A DNA stretch of 64,000 nucleotides from JADGRF01 sp035274465. Lineage in GTDB: Bacteria; Myxococcota_A; Polyangia; Polyangiales; JAFGIB01. The notes below the pieces were generated by a model, which was not told where the DNA came from, ran no database searches, and was given only the letters and a program-made list of their open reading frames with translations. Location of the stretch: assembly GCA_035274465.1 (NCBI GenBank), contig DATEOF010000101.1, forward strand, positions 11,069-75,068. The letters run 5' to 3'. The position numbers and the translations under genes are program-made. This document shows, piece by piece, positions 51,801-61,405 of this stretch. Within the stretch, counting starts at the first letter, position 1, and each line of letters starts with the position of its first letter.

Positions 51801-52589
51801 TCATTGGCCTGCGTTTGGCGAGATTACCTTCGTCAAATCGTATGAGACGCCGACGGACGTCGACAAATTCAAATTCCGGAAGACGTACTGCTGCATCGCG
51901 GCGTTGAAGTCTGCCATGCCAGAACGCGGGACGTAGATGAAGTCATTCGGCATCAGCGCCACGTTTTGCTCGGGTTCGTCGCCGCTTATGGCTTCAGAGA
52001 TGTCCAGCTCGGCCACCATCGGCTGCGCTTGGTTGGGGAGACGCCGAATCAGGATGATGCTGGTGAGTGTTCCGTCCGCGGTCACGCCACCCGAAGCAGA
52101 AATAGCCTCCAGAACGGTCTGGGCACCGGTCAGCAGGTTGAATTGGCCCGGTGTCCGAAGCTCGCCCGAAGTGAACACGCGATAGCCGTTGAACTGGCGC
52201 ACGATCACCACCGCCGTCGGTTTGACGAAGTATTCGGCATAGCGCTTGGTGATCTCGTCCGAAAGCTGGGCAGCAGTCTTGCCCGCCGCGTGGATTTCGC
52301 CCACCAAGGATAACGAAATATTTCCGTCTGGCCGCACCAAGACTTCTTCGTCCAGCTGCGGATTGTAGTAGCAGCGGGTCGTCAGCTGGTCGCCTGGCAC
52401 CACGCGGTACTCCTGAGCGTGGACAGCCTGTGACAACTGGATGAACTTGGGAAGCGGGGTAACCGTCGACGCCCCCACGGATAGGGCCGTGCAACCCTGG
52501 AGTGAAGCGCTGACGATACTGATGCCGAGAGCCGCAGCCAACAGCAGCGGTCGCCGAGAGGGCCTGAGGTGCGTACCGGTCATGTGCAT
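51801..52589 (-). CDS. Wza-type polysaccharide export lipoprotein
   Basis: A 262-aa outer-membrane export protein. Lipobox SLQGC-T (Cys33 from this start; a second ATG is two codons on). Poly_export domain YRVVPGDQLTTRCYYNPQLD with VRPDGNISLSLVGEIHAAGK, then one SLBB-like domain (VFTSGELRTPGQFNLLTGAQ, VLEAISASGGVTADG) and MPNDFIYVPRSG. Shorter than E. coli Wza (one SLBB rather than two or three). Provides the outer-membrane pore of the locus. Confidence 0.93.
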   Translation of the reverse strand: MHMTGTHLRPSRRPLLLAAALGISIVSASLQGCTALSVGASTVTPLPKFIQLSQAVHAQEYRVVPGDQLTTRCYYNPQLDEEVLVRPDGNISLSLVGEIHAAGKTAAQLSDEITKRYAEYFVKPTAVVIVRQFNGYRVFTSGELRTPGQFNLLTGAQTVLEAISASGGVTADGTLTSIILIRRLPNQAQPMVAELDISEAISGDEPEQNVALMPNDFIYVPRSGMADFNAAMQQYVFRNLNLSTSVGVSYDLTKVISPNAGQ

Positions 52590-52643
52590 CGGGAGGGCAA
52601 AAGCAAAGCGTTGACGCGCACTTGTACCAGTATCAACCCCTTA

Positions 52644-54128
52644 TCAATAGGCGTTTTTATGGAACGGTGCTTTGAAGACCGTGAGCAACAGGATGTACAG
52701 GTCGAAAAGGACCGACCAGTTGTGCATGTAAAAGAGGTCGCACTCAACTCGACGGACGATCTTTTCTTCCGTGTCCGTCTCGCCGCGCCAGCCGCTGACC
52801 TGTGCCCAACCGGTGATGCCGGGCTTGATCTTGTGGCGCAACGCGTAACCCGCCACGATCTCGTGGTAGAGGTGGCCGGCCGCCTTGGCCTCGAGCGCAT
52901 GCGGCCGCGGCCCAACCAGGGACATGTCGCCGATCAGCACGTTGATCAGCTGAGGCAGCTCGTCGATGCTGAGCCGGCGCAGGATCTTGCCCAGGCGCGT
53001 GACGCGGGGATCGTTCTTGGTCGCCAGCTGCGTCGCCGCCAAGTCGCTCTGGTCGGCGTACATGCTGCGGAACTTGTAGATCATCATCAACTTGTTGTTG
53101 AAGCCGAGGCGCGGTTGTCGAAAAAATACCGGACCCCTGCTCTCGAGCTTGATCAGTGCAGCTACGAGCAGCAGCAGCGGCGACACCAAGAGTAAACCGA
53201 CCAGGGCCAGGCTCTTGTCGAGCACCCACTTGGTCAGGTAGCCCCATCCGGACACAGGCTTGCTGACCATGGTGACGACCGGCATGCCGTCGACCGAGGT
53301 CAACCTGCGGCTGACCATCGGGTCGCGCGGGATCTCCGGGCACAGGTGGATGTTCGCCGGAATGACCTGGATGGTGCGTACGATGTCGTTGATGCGAGCC
53401 TGGGCCGTCCAGGGCAGCGCGATGAAGATCTCGTCGATGCGCACCCTCTGCGAATAGGGCACGAGCTCGTCGGTGGTCCCATGAACCGGGTAGCGTTCCG
53501 GGGCGATGCCGGTCATCCGCCGCTCAGGGCTGCGGGCTCGATCGTCGAACACGCCGACGATGCGGGTCCACGGCCCGCTGCGCTCGAGCTTCTCGATCAA
53601 CTTCTCGCCGGCTTCACCGGCGCCGATGATGGCGATGTTGCACGACACCAAGCCGCGTGCGCTCAGCGTGGCGACGAAGTACTTGAAGCCGACTCGGCCC
53701 CCCGCGACGAACAGGAACGAGAAGATGAACAGTCCCAACTTCCAGATCGACGGGTACGTGACGGGAGCATCGATCATGATCGCGATGACCGCGACCCAAC
53801 CGAAGGCGACGACGAGCGCCGTCAACACGCGATCGAGCAAAGGCAACAGGCCCTTGGCCTGCGCCGAAGAGTAGAGCTTGAACTGCGCGTTGCTCTGAAC
53901 GACGGAGATCCCGCAAATCAGGGAGCCTGCGAGGTGGCTGCGCAGCTTGTCGCTGTCGGCGCTGAGCAACAAGTCGGACAGCACGCCGGCGAGGATCACC
54001 GCGAGAAAGTCGAGGAGAACCAACGCGCCGGAGGCAATCTCTTGCGACCAAGTTGAATTGATGCGTCCTGGCCGGTCGTGACTCCGGGGGAAGCCGAGAG
54101 GCGTGCCCACGTCAACATTCGACTCCAC
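52644..54128 (-). CDS. Undecaprenyl-phosphate sugar phosphotransferase (WcaJ-like)
   Basis: A 494-aa polyisoprenyl-phosphate hexose-1-phosphate transferase that starts the repeat unit on undecaprenyl phosphate. About four N-terminal helices, a CoA-binding-like Rossmann part (CNIAIIGAGEAGEKLIEKLE), then the C-terminal catalytic domain: KFRSMYADQSDL, LGKILRRLSIDELPQLINVL, GDMSLVGPRPHA and KPGITGWAQVSGWRGETDTE. GGAGG 5 nt before a GTG at 54128 makes this the likely start, rather than the TTG at 54143. Probable first gene of the export operon. Confidence 0.93.
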   Translation of the reverse strand: MESNVDVGTPLGFPRSHDRPGRINSTWSQEIASGALVLLDFLAVILAGVLSDLLLSADSDKLRSHLAGSLICGISVVQSNAQFKLYSSAQAKGLLPLLDRVLTALVVAFGWVAVIAIMIDAPVTYPSIWKLGLFIFSFLFVAGGRVGFKYFVATLSARGLVSCNIAIIGAGEAGEKLIEKLERSGPWTRIVGVFDDRARSPERRMTGIAPERYPVHGTTDELVPYSQRVRIDEIFIALPWTAQARINDIVRTIQVIPANIHLCPEIPRDPMVSRRLTSVDGMPVVTMVSKPVSGWGYLTKWVLDKSLALVGLLLVSPLLLLVAALIKLESRGPVFFRQPRLGFNNKLMMIYKFRSMYADQSDLAATQLATKNDPRVTRLGKILRRLSIDELPQLINVLIGDMSLVGPRPHALEAKAAGHLYHEIVAGYALRHKIKPGITGWAQVSGWRGETDTEEKIVRRVECDLFYMHNWSVLFDLYILLLTVFKAPFHKNAY

Positions 54129-54264
54129 TAAAGCCTCCAACAACTAAGATATTCCAACTGGTCATTTCTACTGGGTATCGAAGCGGCGTCGGAGGCGTGA
54201 AAGCCACACCAGCAAGACTGATCAGATTGCGCCGATCGCGATAGCACACTACCGTCCTCGCGCC

Positions 54265-55062
54265 ATGGTTTCAGCGTCGAACGCCGATTCAGTGCAGAAA
54301 CCGGACATCCATAACGAGCGACGGTCGAACGTGTCCGGAAGGTTGGCCGGTAAGACGGCAGTGGTGACTGGCGCTGGTAGCGGCATCGGCCGAGCCATCG
54401 CGATTGCCTTCGGCGAGCAGGGGGCGACAGTCATGATCACGGGTCGACGGCTCGCACCACTCGAAGAGACGGCAGCCGCCATCAGCAGCGCCGGTGGCGT
54501 CGCATCGACGCACGTTCTGGACCTCACGGATGACAATGCAGTGTCGGAACTCGGGCAACTCATCGACGATTCGCTGCCGAATGGTCTCGCCTTCTTGGTG
54601 AACTGCGCTGCGCAGACCGCGATCGGGTCGGTGGAAGACACCAGCGTGGAACAACTCGACACTCTGCTCGATACCAACATGCGCGCACCGTTCTTGATCA
54701 CACGTCGCCTACTGCCTTCGTTGCGCAAAGCGCCCGGAGACATCGTCTTCGTGAACTCTCTCGCAAGTTTCACCCCCCGCGCAGGAGTGGCAGTATACGC
54801 CGCGAGCAAAGCCGCGTTGAGAGCATTCGCGGACAGTCTTCGCGATGAGGTAAACGCCGCCGGCGTGCGCGTACTGAGCATCTTCCCGGGTCGTACAGCG
54901 ACGCCCATGCAGGAGGCGTTGGTGCGACAAGAAGAGCGCGACTACCGGCCCGAGCTGCTGCTCCAAGCGGACGATGTCGCCGCGATGGTGTTGTCGGCGG
55001 TGATGCTCCCGCGCACGGCCGAGATCACCGAGCTCGCGATTCGCCCCGCAAACAAACTGTAG
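54265..55062 (+). CDS. Short-chain dehydrogenase/reductase
   Basis: A 265-aa classical SDR. NAD(P)-binding TGAGSGIGRA near residues 36-45, NCAAQ (the NNAG position), catalytic Ser in VNSLASFTP, and YAASK for Tyr/Lys. About 25 extra N-terminal residues before the fold. The short segment ITGRRLAPLEE suggests NADP(H) preference through the Arg pair. Divergent from the initiating transferase; may reduce a sugar intermediate, but general SDR function cannot be excluded. Confidence 0.9.
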   Translation: MVSASNADSVQKPDIHNERRSNVSGRLAGKTAVVTGAGSGIGRAIAIAFGEQGATVMITGRRLAPLEETAAAISSAGGVASTHVLDLTDDNAVSELGQLIDDSLPNGLAFLVNCAAQTAIGSVEDTSVEQLDTLLDTNMRAPFLITRRLLPSLRKAPGDIVFVNSLASFTPRAGVAVYAASKAALRAFADSLRDEVNAAGVRVLSIFPGRTATPMQEALVRQEERDYRPELLLQADDVAAMVLSAVMLPRTAEITELAIRPANKL

Positions 55063-55071
55063 CGACGCTAA

Positions 55072-55091
55072 CACAGTCTCTCGTGACTGTG
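55072..55091. terminator. Hairpin between convergent SDR and cytidylyltransferase genes
   Basis: CACAGTC-TCTCGT-GACTGTG: 7-bp perfect stem, 6-nt loop, 9 bp past the SDR stop and 76 bp past the stop of the convergent gene. Positioned as a terminator for the SDR gene. Confidence 0.5.
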
Positions 55092-55167
55092 AGCGCGGCG
55101 TGCCGCGGGGCGCAGCAAGTGCCACGCGGGGCGCACCTTCGCTTACATCGAACGCCGGGACGGAGGC

Positions 55168-55947
55168 TCAGTACTTCTGCCAGACCTGCCACGGGCCGCG
55201 ACCGTGATTGAGCAAGTCGTCGAGCTCCATCTTGTCCTTGAACGTGTCCATGTTGCGCCAGAAGCCTGTATGCGGGACGGCTAGCAGCTGGCGCTTCTCC
55301 ATCAGACGCGCGAACGGCTCGACGACCAACTCTTCGCCGGGCTGGAGGTACTCGAAGAACTCGTTGCGGAACACGAAGAAGCCGCCGTTGATGCGCACCG
55401 GCGAACGCGTAACCAGCTCGAGCTTGGTCGCGTGGTACTCGGCGTCACTGTGCACGATGTGGAACGTGTGCGGAGCGGGCACGCTCATGAAGCAGGCGAC
55501 CTTGTTGCGGTGCCGGAAGTTCTCGATGTACGCGTTCAGATCGAGATCACAGAGTGCGTCGGCATAGTTCGCCAGGAATAGCTCGTCGCCTTCGATGTAC
55601 TCGCGGACACAACGCAGGCGCTCGCCGACGTTCGAGTGCAATCCGGTGTCCACGAAGGTGATCTTCCAGTCTTGAATGTCTCGATCGAGCAGGCTGACTT
55701 TGCGTCCGCCTTCGCTCAGCACGAAGTCGCTGGACTGGCACTGGTCATACTTGAGGAAGAACTCTTTGATCGCGCGCGCGCCGTGGCCGAGGCACAAGAT
55801 GAACTCTTTGTGTCCGTAGTGCGCGTAGTACTTCATCAAGTGCCACAGGATGGGCCGGTTGCCGACCTCGACCAGCGGCTTCGGGATCCTTTCGGAGTAA
55901 TCCTTGAGGCGCGTGCCCATCCCGCCACAAAATAAGACGACTTTCAT
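55168..55947 (-). CDS. Glucose-1-phosphate cytidylyltransferase-like nucleotidyltransferase
   Basis: A 259-aa sugar-phosphate nucleotidyltransferase of the RfbF/DdhA type. GGMGTRLKDY nucleotide loop, PKPLVEVGNRPILWHLMKYY, a YADALCDLD metal site (family usually YGDGVADLD), INGGFFVF and GFWRNMDTFKDK. AGGAG lies 5 nt before the ATG at 55947. Likely forms a CDP- (or other NDP-) hexose for the polysaccharide. The altered D-A-D-A metal-site neighbourhood leaves the exact nucleotide uncertain. Confidence 0.82.
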   Translation of the reverse strand: MKVVLFCGGMGTRLKDYSERIPKPLVEVGNRPILWHLMKYYAHYGHKEFILCLGHGARAIKEFFLKYDQCQSSDFVLSEGGRKVSLLDRDIQDWKITFVDTGLHSNVGERLRCVREYIEGDELFLANYADALCDLDLNAYIENFRHRNKVACFMSVPAPHTFHIVHSDAEYHATKLELVTRSPVRINGGFFVFRNEFFEYLQPGEELVVEPFARLMEKRQLLAVPHTGFWRNMDTFKDKMELDDLLNHGRGPWQVWQKY

Positions 55948-56139
55948 GCCCACTCCTGTCGAGTTAATGCGCAGAGGTTAGCCAAGGACCATCCATGAGC
56001 AAGGAACCATTTTGGTTTCGCCGCTGGTAGCGGCCTCGGTTCGTGGATGAAAACTGCACGAAAGCCCGGGGCGAGGGTAATCCCCCATACCGCAACGCCA
56101 AGAGCAATCTCGCGGTAGCAGAGTTCAGGCGCTGCGACT

Positions 56140-57135
56140 ATGCTCGTGCGCGATCGTGCGTCCGTTCGGCGCGAGAAAGGTTCCTCCCCAATCGTCATGC
56201 TTACCGTAGTCGTCATGCTCTCGGGTCCGCACCGCTTGGGAATGCTCGAAACCGCGCTGGATTCCATCCCGATCGACTCACCGAGCATCTCCAGAGTGCA
56301 CATCATGCACGCGGGTGGCTCATGGGATTGGGGCGGCGAGCTGCGTGAGCGATACGAAGCGCACCCCAAAGTCCGGGTCTTCGAGTTTCCATCCAAGGTC
56401 GATTTTGCCCCCAGTTACAACCGCCAACTCCATACGGTTGAGACCGACTGGGCACTCATGTTGCCAGACGATGACTATTTGCTGCGCGACGAAGCTGCGA
56501 GGGCTTTCGAGGCCTTGGCGCAGGACCAACTGGAAGGCTCCTACGGGTTCGTCGCGTTCGGCTGGTACTACCTGCGCGACGGGCGCTATCTGGGGAGTCA
56601 CGTCAAACAGCGCAACCTGACAGGCGTGTTAAATTACGCGCCGAAGCTCGTCACCACGCTGATCAATCCCAAGCGCGTCTTCGAGCTGGGCGGGTTCCCG
56701 GGCAACGTGGGCGGGTTCAATGACACCGCGCTGTTCGGTCGCCTCGCGTACGAATACGACGCGCTCGTCAGCCCCACTCGGATCGGCGTCTACCGCCTGC
56801 ACTCCGGCCAGGAATCTGCCCGCGTGCGCACCGTGTACGCCCCGTACGTCGAGACCCTGCGCGAATGGGTCGCCGGCTACGCGCGCAGCGCCGAGGAGCG
56901 CCAGGAGTTCGAGCGCCGGCTCGAAGCCTTCACCAACCCCCGGCCCCGACCTGCGGCGGATCTGCTGCAGGAGATCAGCTTCCAGCTGCGCAGTCACACC
57001 AGGCCAGGCGATGCGCCGTGGCAGTCATTGGTACGCCGGCCGACACGCGCGGTTATCGAGCTGAAGGAACGGGTGTTGCAGATGGCCGGTCGCAGCCACC
57101 CCGTGCACGGCATGCAGCGCTGGTCCGCGGGCTGA
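56140..57135 (+). CDS. Glycosyltransferase family 2-like (GT-A)
   Basis: A 331-aa GT-A fold enzyme. Beta-start LTVVVMLSGPHRLGMLETAL, then the nucleotide-sugar DXD motif in WALMLPDDDYLL, the acceptor region and GFPGNVGGFNDTALFGRLAY near the catalytic base position. C-terminal 90 residues helical. No membrane segment. An ATG at 56197 could be the true start since the first 19 residues are not family-like. Likely adds one sugar of the repeat unit. Confidence 0.78.
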   Translation: MLVRDRASVRREKGSSPIVMLTVVVMLSGPHRLGMLETALDSIPIDSPSISRVHIMHAGGSWDWGGELRERYEAHPKVRVFEFPSKVDFAPSYNRQLHTVETDWALMLPDDDYLLRDEAARAFEALAQDQLEGSYGFVAFGWYYLRDGRYLGSHVKQRNLTGVLNYAPKLVTTLINPKRVFELGGFPGNVGGFNDTALFGRLAYEYDALVSPTRIGVYRLHSGQESARVRTVYAPYVETLREWVAGYARSAEERQEFERRLEAFTNPRPRPAADLLQEISFQLRSHTRPGDAPWQSLVRRPTRAVIELKERVLQMAGRSHPVHGMQRWSAG

Positions 57136-57144
57136 GCTAGTTGC

Positions 57145-58257
57145 TCAGTTGCCCGGCCGCGTGGTGCCGGTGACGCCACGTCGGCCGTCGTCGAGCAGCG
57201 CGTCGCCGCCAGCAGCTTCACCGCCGAACAGCTCCTTGTACAGGCTGGCCGCCCCGTGGTTCTGCCGGCCGCAGTCTTTGCCCACGGGACGGTACATGTT
57301 CGACTCGACCAGCTTGTCTTCGCAGCTGTTGAAGTACGCCTCGTAGACCAGGTCATCCGCGTGCTGGGCGAACCACTCGTGCATCCAGCGGATGAACTCG
57401 GGGTTTTCACCGCTGCTGTTCCCCCCAGCTCCGGGGGCGATACCCCACTCGCCCACCGAGAACTTTTTGCCGCGGCGTTTGGCGAACTGATAAGTCCAGG
57501 TGAGTCCGTCGGGTGCCGCCGAGATCTTGTCGAACTCGGCCTTGGTTTTGGCCGACGGGAACATGTCGTAGTTGTCGATGCCGATGATGTCGACCACGTC
57601 GTCGCCGGGGTAACAGTTGGTGCTGACTCCACCGCAGATGCTGCTCGGCGTGCCGTGCGCATTGATGGTCCAGTCGAGTTTCACGCGCGGCGCGCTCTCG
57701 CGAATGGCCAGCGCGGCGCGGCGGTAGCACTGCTTCCAGGTCTCGGCGTCGGTCGCGGCCCACGACATGAAGTCGCCGTTGAACTCCCATCCCAGGCGCA
57801 CGATCGAGTCGCCGCGGCCCTTCAGCACCATCATGTTGCCGAAGTCGCGGAAGTCCTGATCGTGCTCGCCGCGCGCGCAGGCCGGGAGATCGTCCTTGTG
57901 CCCCTCGGGAACCAGGCCCTGCGAGACGATCAGCTGGCCGCGAAAGCCGACCATGTTGTCGAACATCCAGCCCGCGTGCGTCATCGCGTGCCACGACTTG
58001 CGATCGGTGTACACGTGCGCGACGCCGCAGCTGCGGCCACGCCACTTGCAGAACGCTTCGACGGAGGCGCGGTCGATCAGCGGGTCGCCGTTGACTCCCG
58101 ACTTGCCGTTGATCCCCGGCCAGCGATCGTAGGGCGGGACACCGGGTGGTCCCTGCGGTTTGCTGGGCTGCTGTGGCTCGATCGCGGGATCGGTGGGCTC
58201 ACGCGTGCAGCTGGCGGCGACGGCGAGCAAGAGCAAGAGGGCGAGCGAAGGGCGCAC
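57145..58257 (-). CDS. GH26-like glycoside hydrolase lipoprotein
   Basis: A 370-aa lipoprotein (lipobox AVAASC-T) with a Pro-rich linker, then a TIM-barrel hydrolase resembling GH26 (mannanase/related): acid/base Glu in VRLGWEFNGDFMSW, DIIGIDNYDMFPSA and a likely nucleophile Glu in FSVGEWGIAPG. GTG start. In a polysaccharide locus it may trim or release the polymer at the cell surface; specificity is not deducible. Confidence 0.8.
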   Translation of the reverse strand: MRPSLALLLLLAVAASCTREPTDPAIEPQQPSKPQGPPGVPPYDRWPGINGKSGVNGDPLIDRASVEAFCKWRGRSCGVAHVYTDRKSWHAMTHAGWMFDNMVGFRGQLIVSQGLVPEGHKDDLPACARGEHDQDFRDFGNMMVLKGRGDSIVRLGWEFNGDFMSWAATDAETWKQCYRRAALAIRESAPRVKLDWTINAHGTPSSICGGVSTNCYPGDDVVDIIGIDNYDMFPSAKTKAEFDKISAAPDGLTWTYQFAKRRGKKFSVGEWGIAPGAGGNSSGENPEFIRWMHEWFAQHADDLVYEAYFNSCEDKLVESNMYRPVGKDCGRQNHGAASLYKELFGGEAAGGDALLDDGRRGVTGTTRPGN

Positions 58258-58275
58258 GGCGAAGCTCCAGTGAGT

Positions 58276-59607
58276 TCACTTACGGGCGATCTGCGCCGGC
58301 GGAGATGTCGCCGCTGACAGCAAGTCGTGCTGCAAAAGTAAATCGGCGGCGGCCCGAATGGCCCGAAAATCCATCTGCGAACGCTCGGCGATGTCGAGCA
58401 ACGAGTGCGCGCCGTCCGAGAGGTTGAGCACCCAGAGCAACGCCAGCTGCAAGTCGGGGATGTCAGCGCCCCCGAGTGCCTTGTAGAGCCCGCGTTTGCC
58501 GAGCTGCGGCTCACCCCAGGGCGCGAGGTTCTGGTACGTGGCGTTGCCGTCGAGCAGCGCGATCAGCGAGCGCAATACACCGAGTGATTCGGCCATGCGC
58601 TCGGGCGCCACCAGGCTCGGGTTGTCGGCCGACGTGTGGTACTCGGGGAACTTGCCGTGGCGGCCGCGCATCAGCGAGCCGACCGGCAGGCGAAATCCCG
58701 GCGAGTTGTACTGCCGCTCGTCGTAGCCGTACGGGAAGAACTCGATCAGCTGGTGCGGCAAGCCGCTGTGCGCCAGGACGGCGGCGACGGCGCGATCGAT
58801 CTCGGCGCCGCCCAAGACCGTCTTCTTGTACGTGAACGGATGGCTGTCGCCGAGACACGTCAGGGTCAGGCCGTGCTTGATGTGCGCCGCGCGCTCGCGG
58901 TTGCGGGCCAGCCAGGTGATCGCGCCGATGGTGCCCGGCGCAAACAGGAAGCGCAGCGTGTAGCGGCGGACTGCCGCCTGCGAGAGCTCGCGCGCGAGGA
59001 AGCTGGCGATCGCCAGGCCGGTGAGGTTGTCGTCGCAGAGCGAAGGGTGACAGGTGTGCGCCGAGATCAGGATCTCGTCCTCGGTCGCGCCCGGCAGCAC
59101 GAGCTCGGCGTAGGTCAGCGAGCCGTCCGCGAGCGTGGAATCGATGCACACCTCGTATTCGCCCTCGGGCATGGCGTCGAGCTGGCGCTGGCTCAAGCAG
59201 AAGCCCCAGGCCTCGTTCCAATACGATGTCCGGTAAGGCACCAGATCCGGCTGGTTGGGCAGCGTGAACAGGTGCGGGCGCAGCTCGCGCAGCGAGAGCT
59301 TGGCGCGGACCGGAACGCTGTAGTTCAGGACGTGCAGGTTGAGCTTGCGGAAGTCGACGATGCGCTGGCCGCTGGCATCCGCGATCCAGGCATCACGGAT
59401 GTTCCACTCTTTCGGTACCGTCCAGTCCAGCACCGGCGTCCCGCTCGGCACTTCGTGGACAGTCAGCGGGTTGTAGCGGGACAGAATCTGCAGCGTCTGG
59501 CGTACGCCGTCGCCGGTGATGCTGCGGCAGATGGGGTACAGCTCGCTGACGAGCGCGTGAAGCTCGGCGCCGAGGTCGCGGTCCGTGGTTCTCGTCGAGT
59601 CAGCCAT
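58276..59607 (-). CDS. DUF4910 aminopeptidase-like protein
   Basis: A 443-aa protein with the DUF4910/M28-like fold often found in polysaccharide loci. Core: YPICRSITGDGVRQTLQIL at the N-terminus, ILISAHTCHPSLCDDNLTG (metal-binding His/Asp), LRFLFAPGTIGAITWLARN, EFFPYGYDERQYNSPGFRL and KFPEYHTSADNPSLV (late metal-binding His). A C-terminal winged-helix-like tail (about 380-435). The metal ligands look intact. It overlaps the epimerase gene by 8 bp, so the two are coupled. Peptidase or amidase activity on a sugar-linked group is inference. Confidence 0.85.
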   Translation of the reverse strand: MADSTRTTDRDLGAELHALVSELYPICRSITGDGVRQTLQILSRYNPLTVHEVPSGTPVLDWTVPKEWNIRDAWIADASGQRIVDFRKLNLHVLNYSVPVRAKLSLRELRPHLFTLPNQPDLVPYRTSYWNEAWGFCLSQRQLDAMPEGEYEVCIDSTLADGSLTYAELVLPGATEDEILISAHTCHPSLCDDNLTGLAIASFLARELSQAAVRRYTLRFLFAPGTIGAITWLARNRERAAHIKHGLTLTCLGDSHPFTYKKTVLGGAEIDRAVAAVLAHSGLPHQLIEFFPYGYDERQYNSPGFRLPVGSLMRGRHGKFPEYHTSADNPSLVAPERMAESLGVLRSLIALLDGNATYQNLAPWGEPQLGKRGLYKALGGADIPDLQLALLWVLNLSDGAHSLLDIAERSQMDFRAIRAAADLLLQHDLLSAATSPPAQIARK

Positions 59608-60145
59608 CGAAGCGGGAGGGGTCGAAGTCGGGGTAAGTCGCGTCCCGTTCGGATATCACGCTGGGCGCGACAGGCCAGCGAATACTGAAGCGCGGGTCGT
59701 CCCAACGTACACCCCGCGCGCCCTCCGGCCGGTGGAAGTCGCTCATGTGGTAGAAGACCTCGGTGGCGTCGGCGCGCGTCAAGAAGCCGTGCGCGAAGCC
59801 CTCGGGGATGAACAGCGCCGTGCCGTTGTCCTGGGTCAGCTCCACGCCGATCCACTCGAAGCGCGTGGGGGAGTCGACGCGCAGGTCGACTATCACGTCG
59901 TAGATCGCGCCGCGCGTGCAGCGCACCAGCTTGGCCTCGCGCTGGGGGGCGGCCTGGAAGTGCATCCCGCGCAAAGTTCCGGCGCGAGCGTTGAATGAGG
60001 TGTTGCACTGGGGGAAGTGCGTGGGTAATCCATGGTCGGCGAACTCTCGCTCGCAAAACGTGCGGGCGAAGTAGCCGCGCTCATCACCACGGCGTTCGAG
60101 CTCGATCACCTGCGCACCAGCCAGCTTCGTCGCCTTGAAAATCAT
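59600..60145 (-). CDS. dTDP-4-dehydrorhamnose 3,5-epimerase-like protein (RmlC family)
   Basis: A 181-aa cupin-fold epimerase. Family blocks: DERGYFARTFCEREFADHG, CNTSFNARAGTLRGMHFQ (catalytic His), AKLVRCTRGAIYDVIVDLR, IPEGFAHGFLTR, TEVFYHMSDFH and GVRWDDPRFSIRWP. The ATG at 60145 starts the homologous region. Probably epimerises a 4-keto-6-deoxy NDP-sugar made from the cytidylyltransferase product or a TDP-sugar; a 4,6-dehydratase is not in the window. Confidence 0.93.
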   Translation of the reverse strand: MIFKATKLAGAQVIELERRGDERGYFARTFCEREFADHGLPTHFPQCNTSFNARAGTLRGMHFQAAPQREAKLVRCTRGAIYDVIVDLRVDSPTRFEWIGVELTQDNGTALFIPEGFAHGFLTRADATEVFYHMSDFHRPEGARGVRWDDPRFSIRWPVAPSVISERDATYPDFDPSRFDG

Positions 60146-60172
60146 AAGTAGCTGCGCCAACCTCACGCCATC

Positions 60173-61405
60173 ATGAAGCTCGTAACTTGCCGCTTCTGTA
60201 GCACGAAACTCGAGGACACAGTCGTCGATCTCGGCATGTCCCCGCTGTGTGAAAGCTTTCTGGCCGCCGAGCAGCTCGACGGCATGGAGCCGTTTTATCC
60301 GCTGCACGTATGGGTCTGCAGGAAGTGCTTCCTGGTCCAGCTCTCGGAGTATGTGCGGCCCGAAGAGATCTTCACCGAATACGCTTACTTCTCCTCGTAC
60401 TCGTCGGCCTGGCTGCGCCACGCGCAGGACTACGTGGGGATGATCTCGGAGCGCTTGTCGCTCGGGCCGCAGAGCTTCGTGGTGGAGCTGGCGAGCAACG
60501 ACGGCTACCTGCTGCAGTACTTCGTGCAGCGCGGCATCCCCTGCCTCGGCATCGAGCCTGCGGCCAACGTCGCCAAGGCGGCGCGCGAGCGCGGCGTCAA
60601 CACGCAGGTCGCGTTCTTCCACGAACAGACCGCCAAGGCGATGCGCGATGCCGGCACGACGGCCGACCTGGTGCTCGGCAACAACGTGCTCGCCCAGGTG
60701 CCGGACCTGAACACCTTCGTCGCCGGCCTGCCGATCATCTTGAAGCCCACCGGCACGATCACCTTCGAGTTCCCGCACCTGATGCGGCTGTTCGAAGAAA
60801 ACCAGTTCGACACCATCTACCACGAGCACTTCTCGTACTTCTCGCTGCTCAGCATCCAGGCCATCTTCGCCAAGCACGGCCTCACCGTCTTCGACGTCGA
60901 AGAGCTGTGGACCCACGGCGGCTCACTCCGCATCTACGCAAGGCACGCCGCCGACAGCAGCAAGCCCGAGACCGACCGCCTGCGCGAGCTGAAGGCGCGC
61001 GAGCTGGCCGCGGGCTACGACAAGCTCGAGACCTACACGCGCTTCGACAAGCAAGTGCAAGACACCAAGCACAAGCTGTTGGAGCTACTGATCGACCTGC
61101 GCCGTCAGGGCAAGCGCATCGTGGGCTACGGAGCCCCGGGCAAAGGCAACACCCTGCTCAACTACTGCGGCATCCGCAGCGACTTCATCGAGTTCACGGT
61201 AGACCGCAACCCGTACAAGCACGGCCGCTTCCTGCCTGGCACGCACATCCCGATCCATGCACCAGAGAAGCTGGATGAAGCCAAGCCCGACTACATCGTC
61301 ATCCTGCCCTGGAACCTGAAGGACGAAATCATGAACCAGCTCGCCCACGCACGAAGCTGGGGAGCCAAGTTCATCGTCCCGATCCCAGAGGCAACCGTCC
61401 TGTGA
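60173..61405 (+). CDS. NDP-sugar C-methyltransferase (Methyltransf_13/14 architecture)
   Basis: A 410-aa SAM-dependent enzyme of the TylCIII/EvaC type that puts a methyl on carbon 3 of a 4-keto sugar. N-terminal zinc site (CRFC near 6-9, VCRKC near 50), Rossmann SAM fold (VVELASNDGYLL, CLGIEP), the HEHFSYFSLLS block and C-terminal domain (IVGYGAPGKGNTLLNYC, FTVDRNPYKHGRFLPGTHIP). Divergent from the epimerase gene with a 27-bp gap. Implies a branched-chain sugar in the polymer. Confidence 0.92.
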   Translation: MKLVTCRFCSTKLEDTVVDLGMSPLCESFLAAEQLDGMEPFYPLHVWVCRKCFLVQLSEYVRPEEIFTEYAYFSSYSSAWLRHAQDYVGMISERLSLGPQSFVVELASNDGYLLQYFVQRGIPCLGIEPAANVAKAARERGVNTQVAFFHEQTAKAMRDAGTTADLVLGNNVLAQVPDLNTFVAGLPIILKPTGTITFEFPHLMRLFEENQFDTIYHEHFSYFSLLSIQAIFAKHGLTVFDVEELWTHGGSLRIYARHAADSSKPETDRLRELKARELAAGYDKLETYTRFDKQVQDTKHKLLELLIDLRRQGKRIVGYGAPGKGNTLLNYCGIRSDFIEFTVDRNPYKHGRFLPGTHIPIHAPEKLDEAKPDYIVILPWNLKDEIMNQLAHARSWGAKFIVPIPEATVL

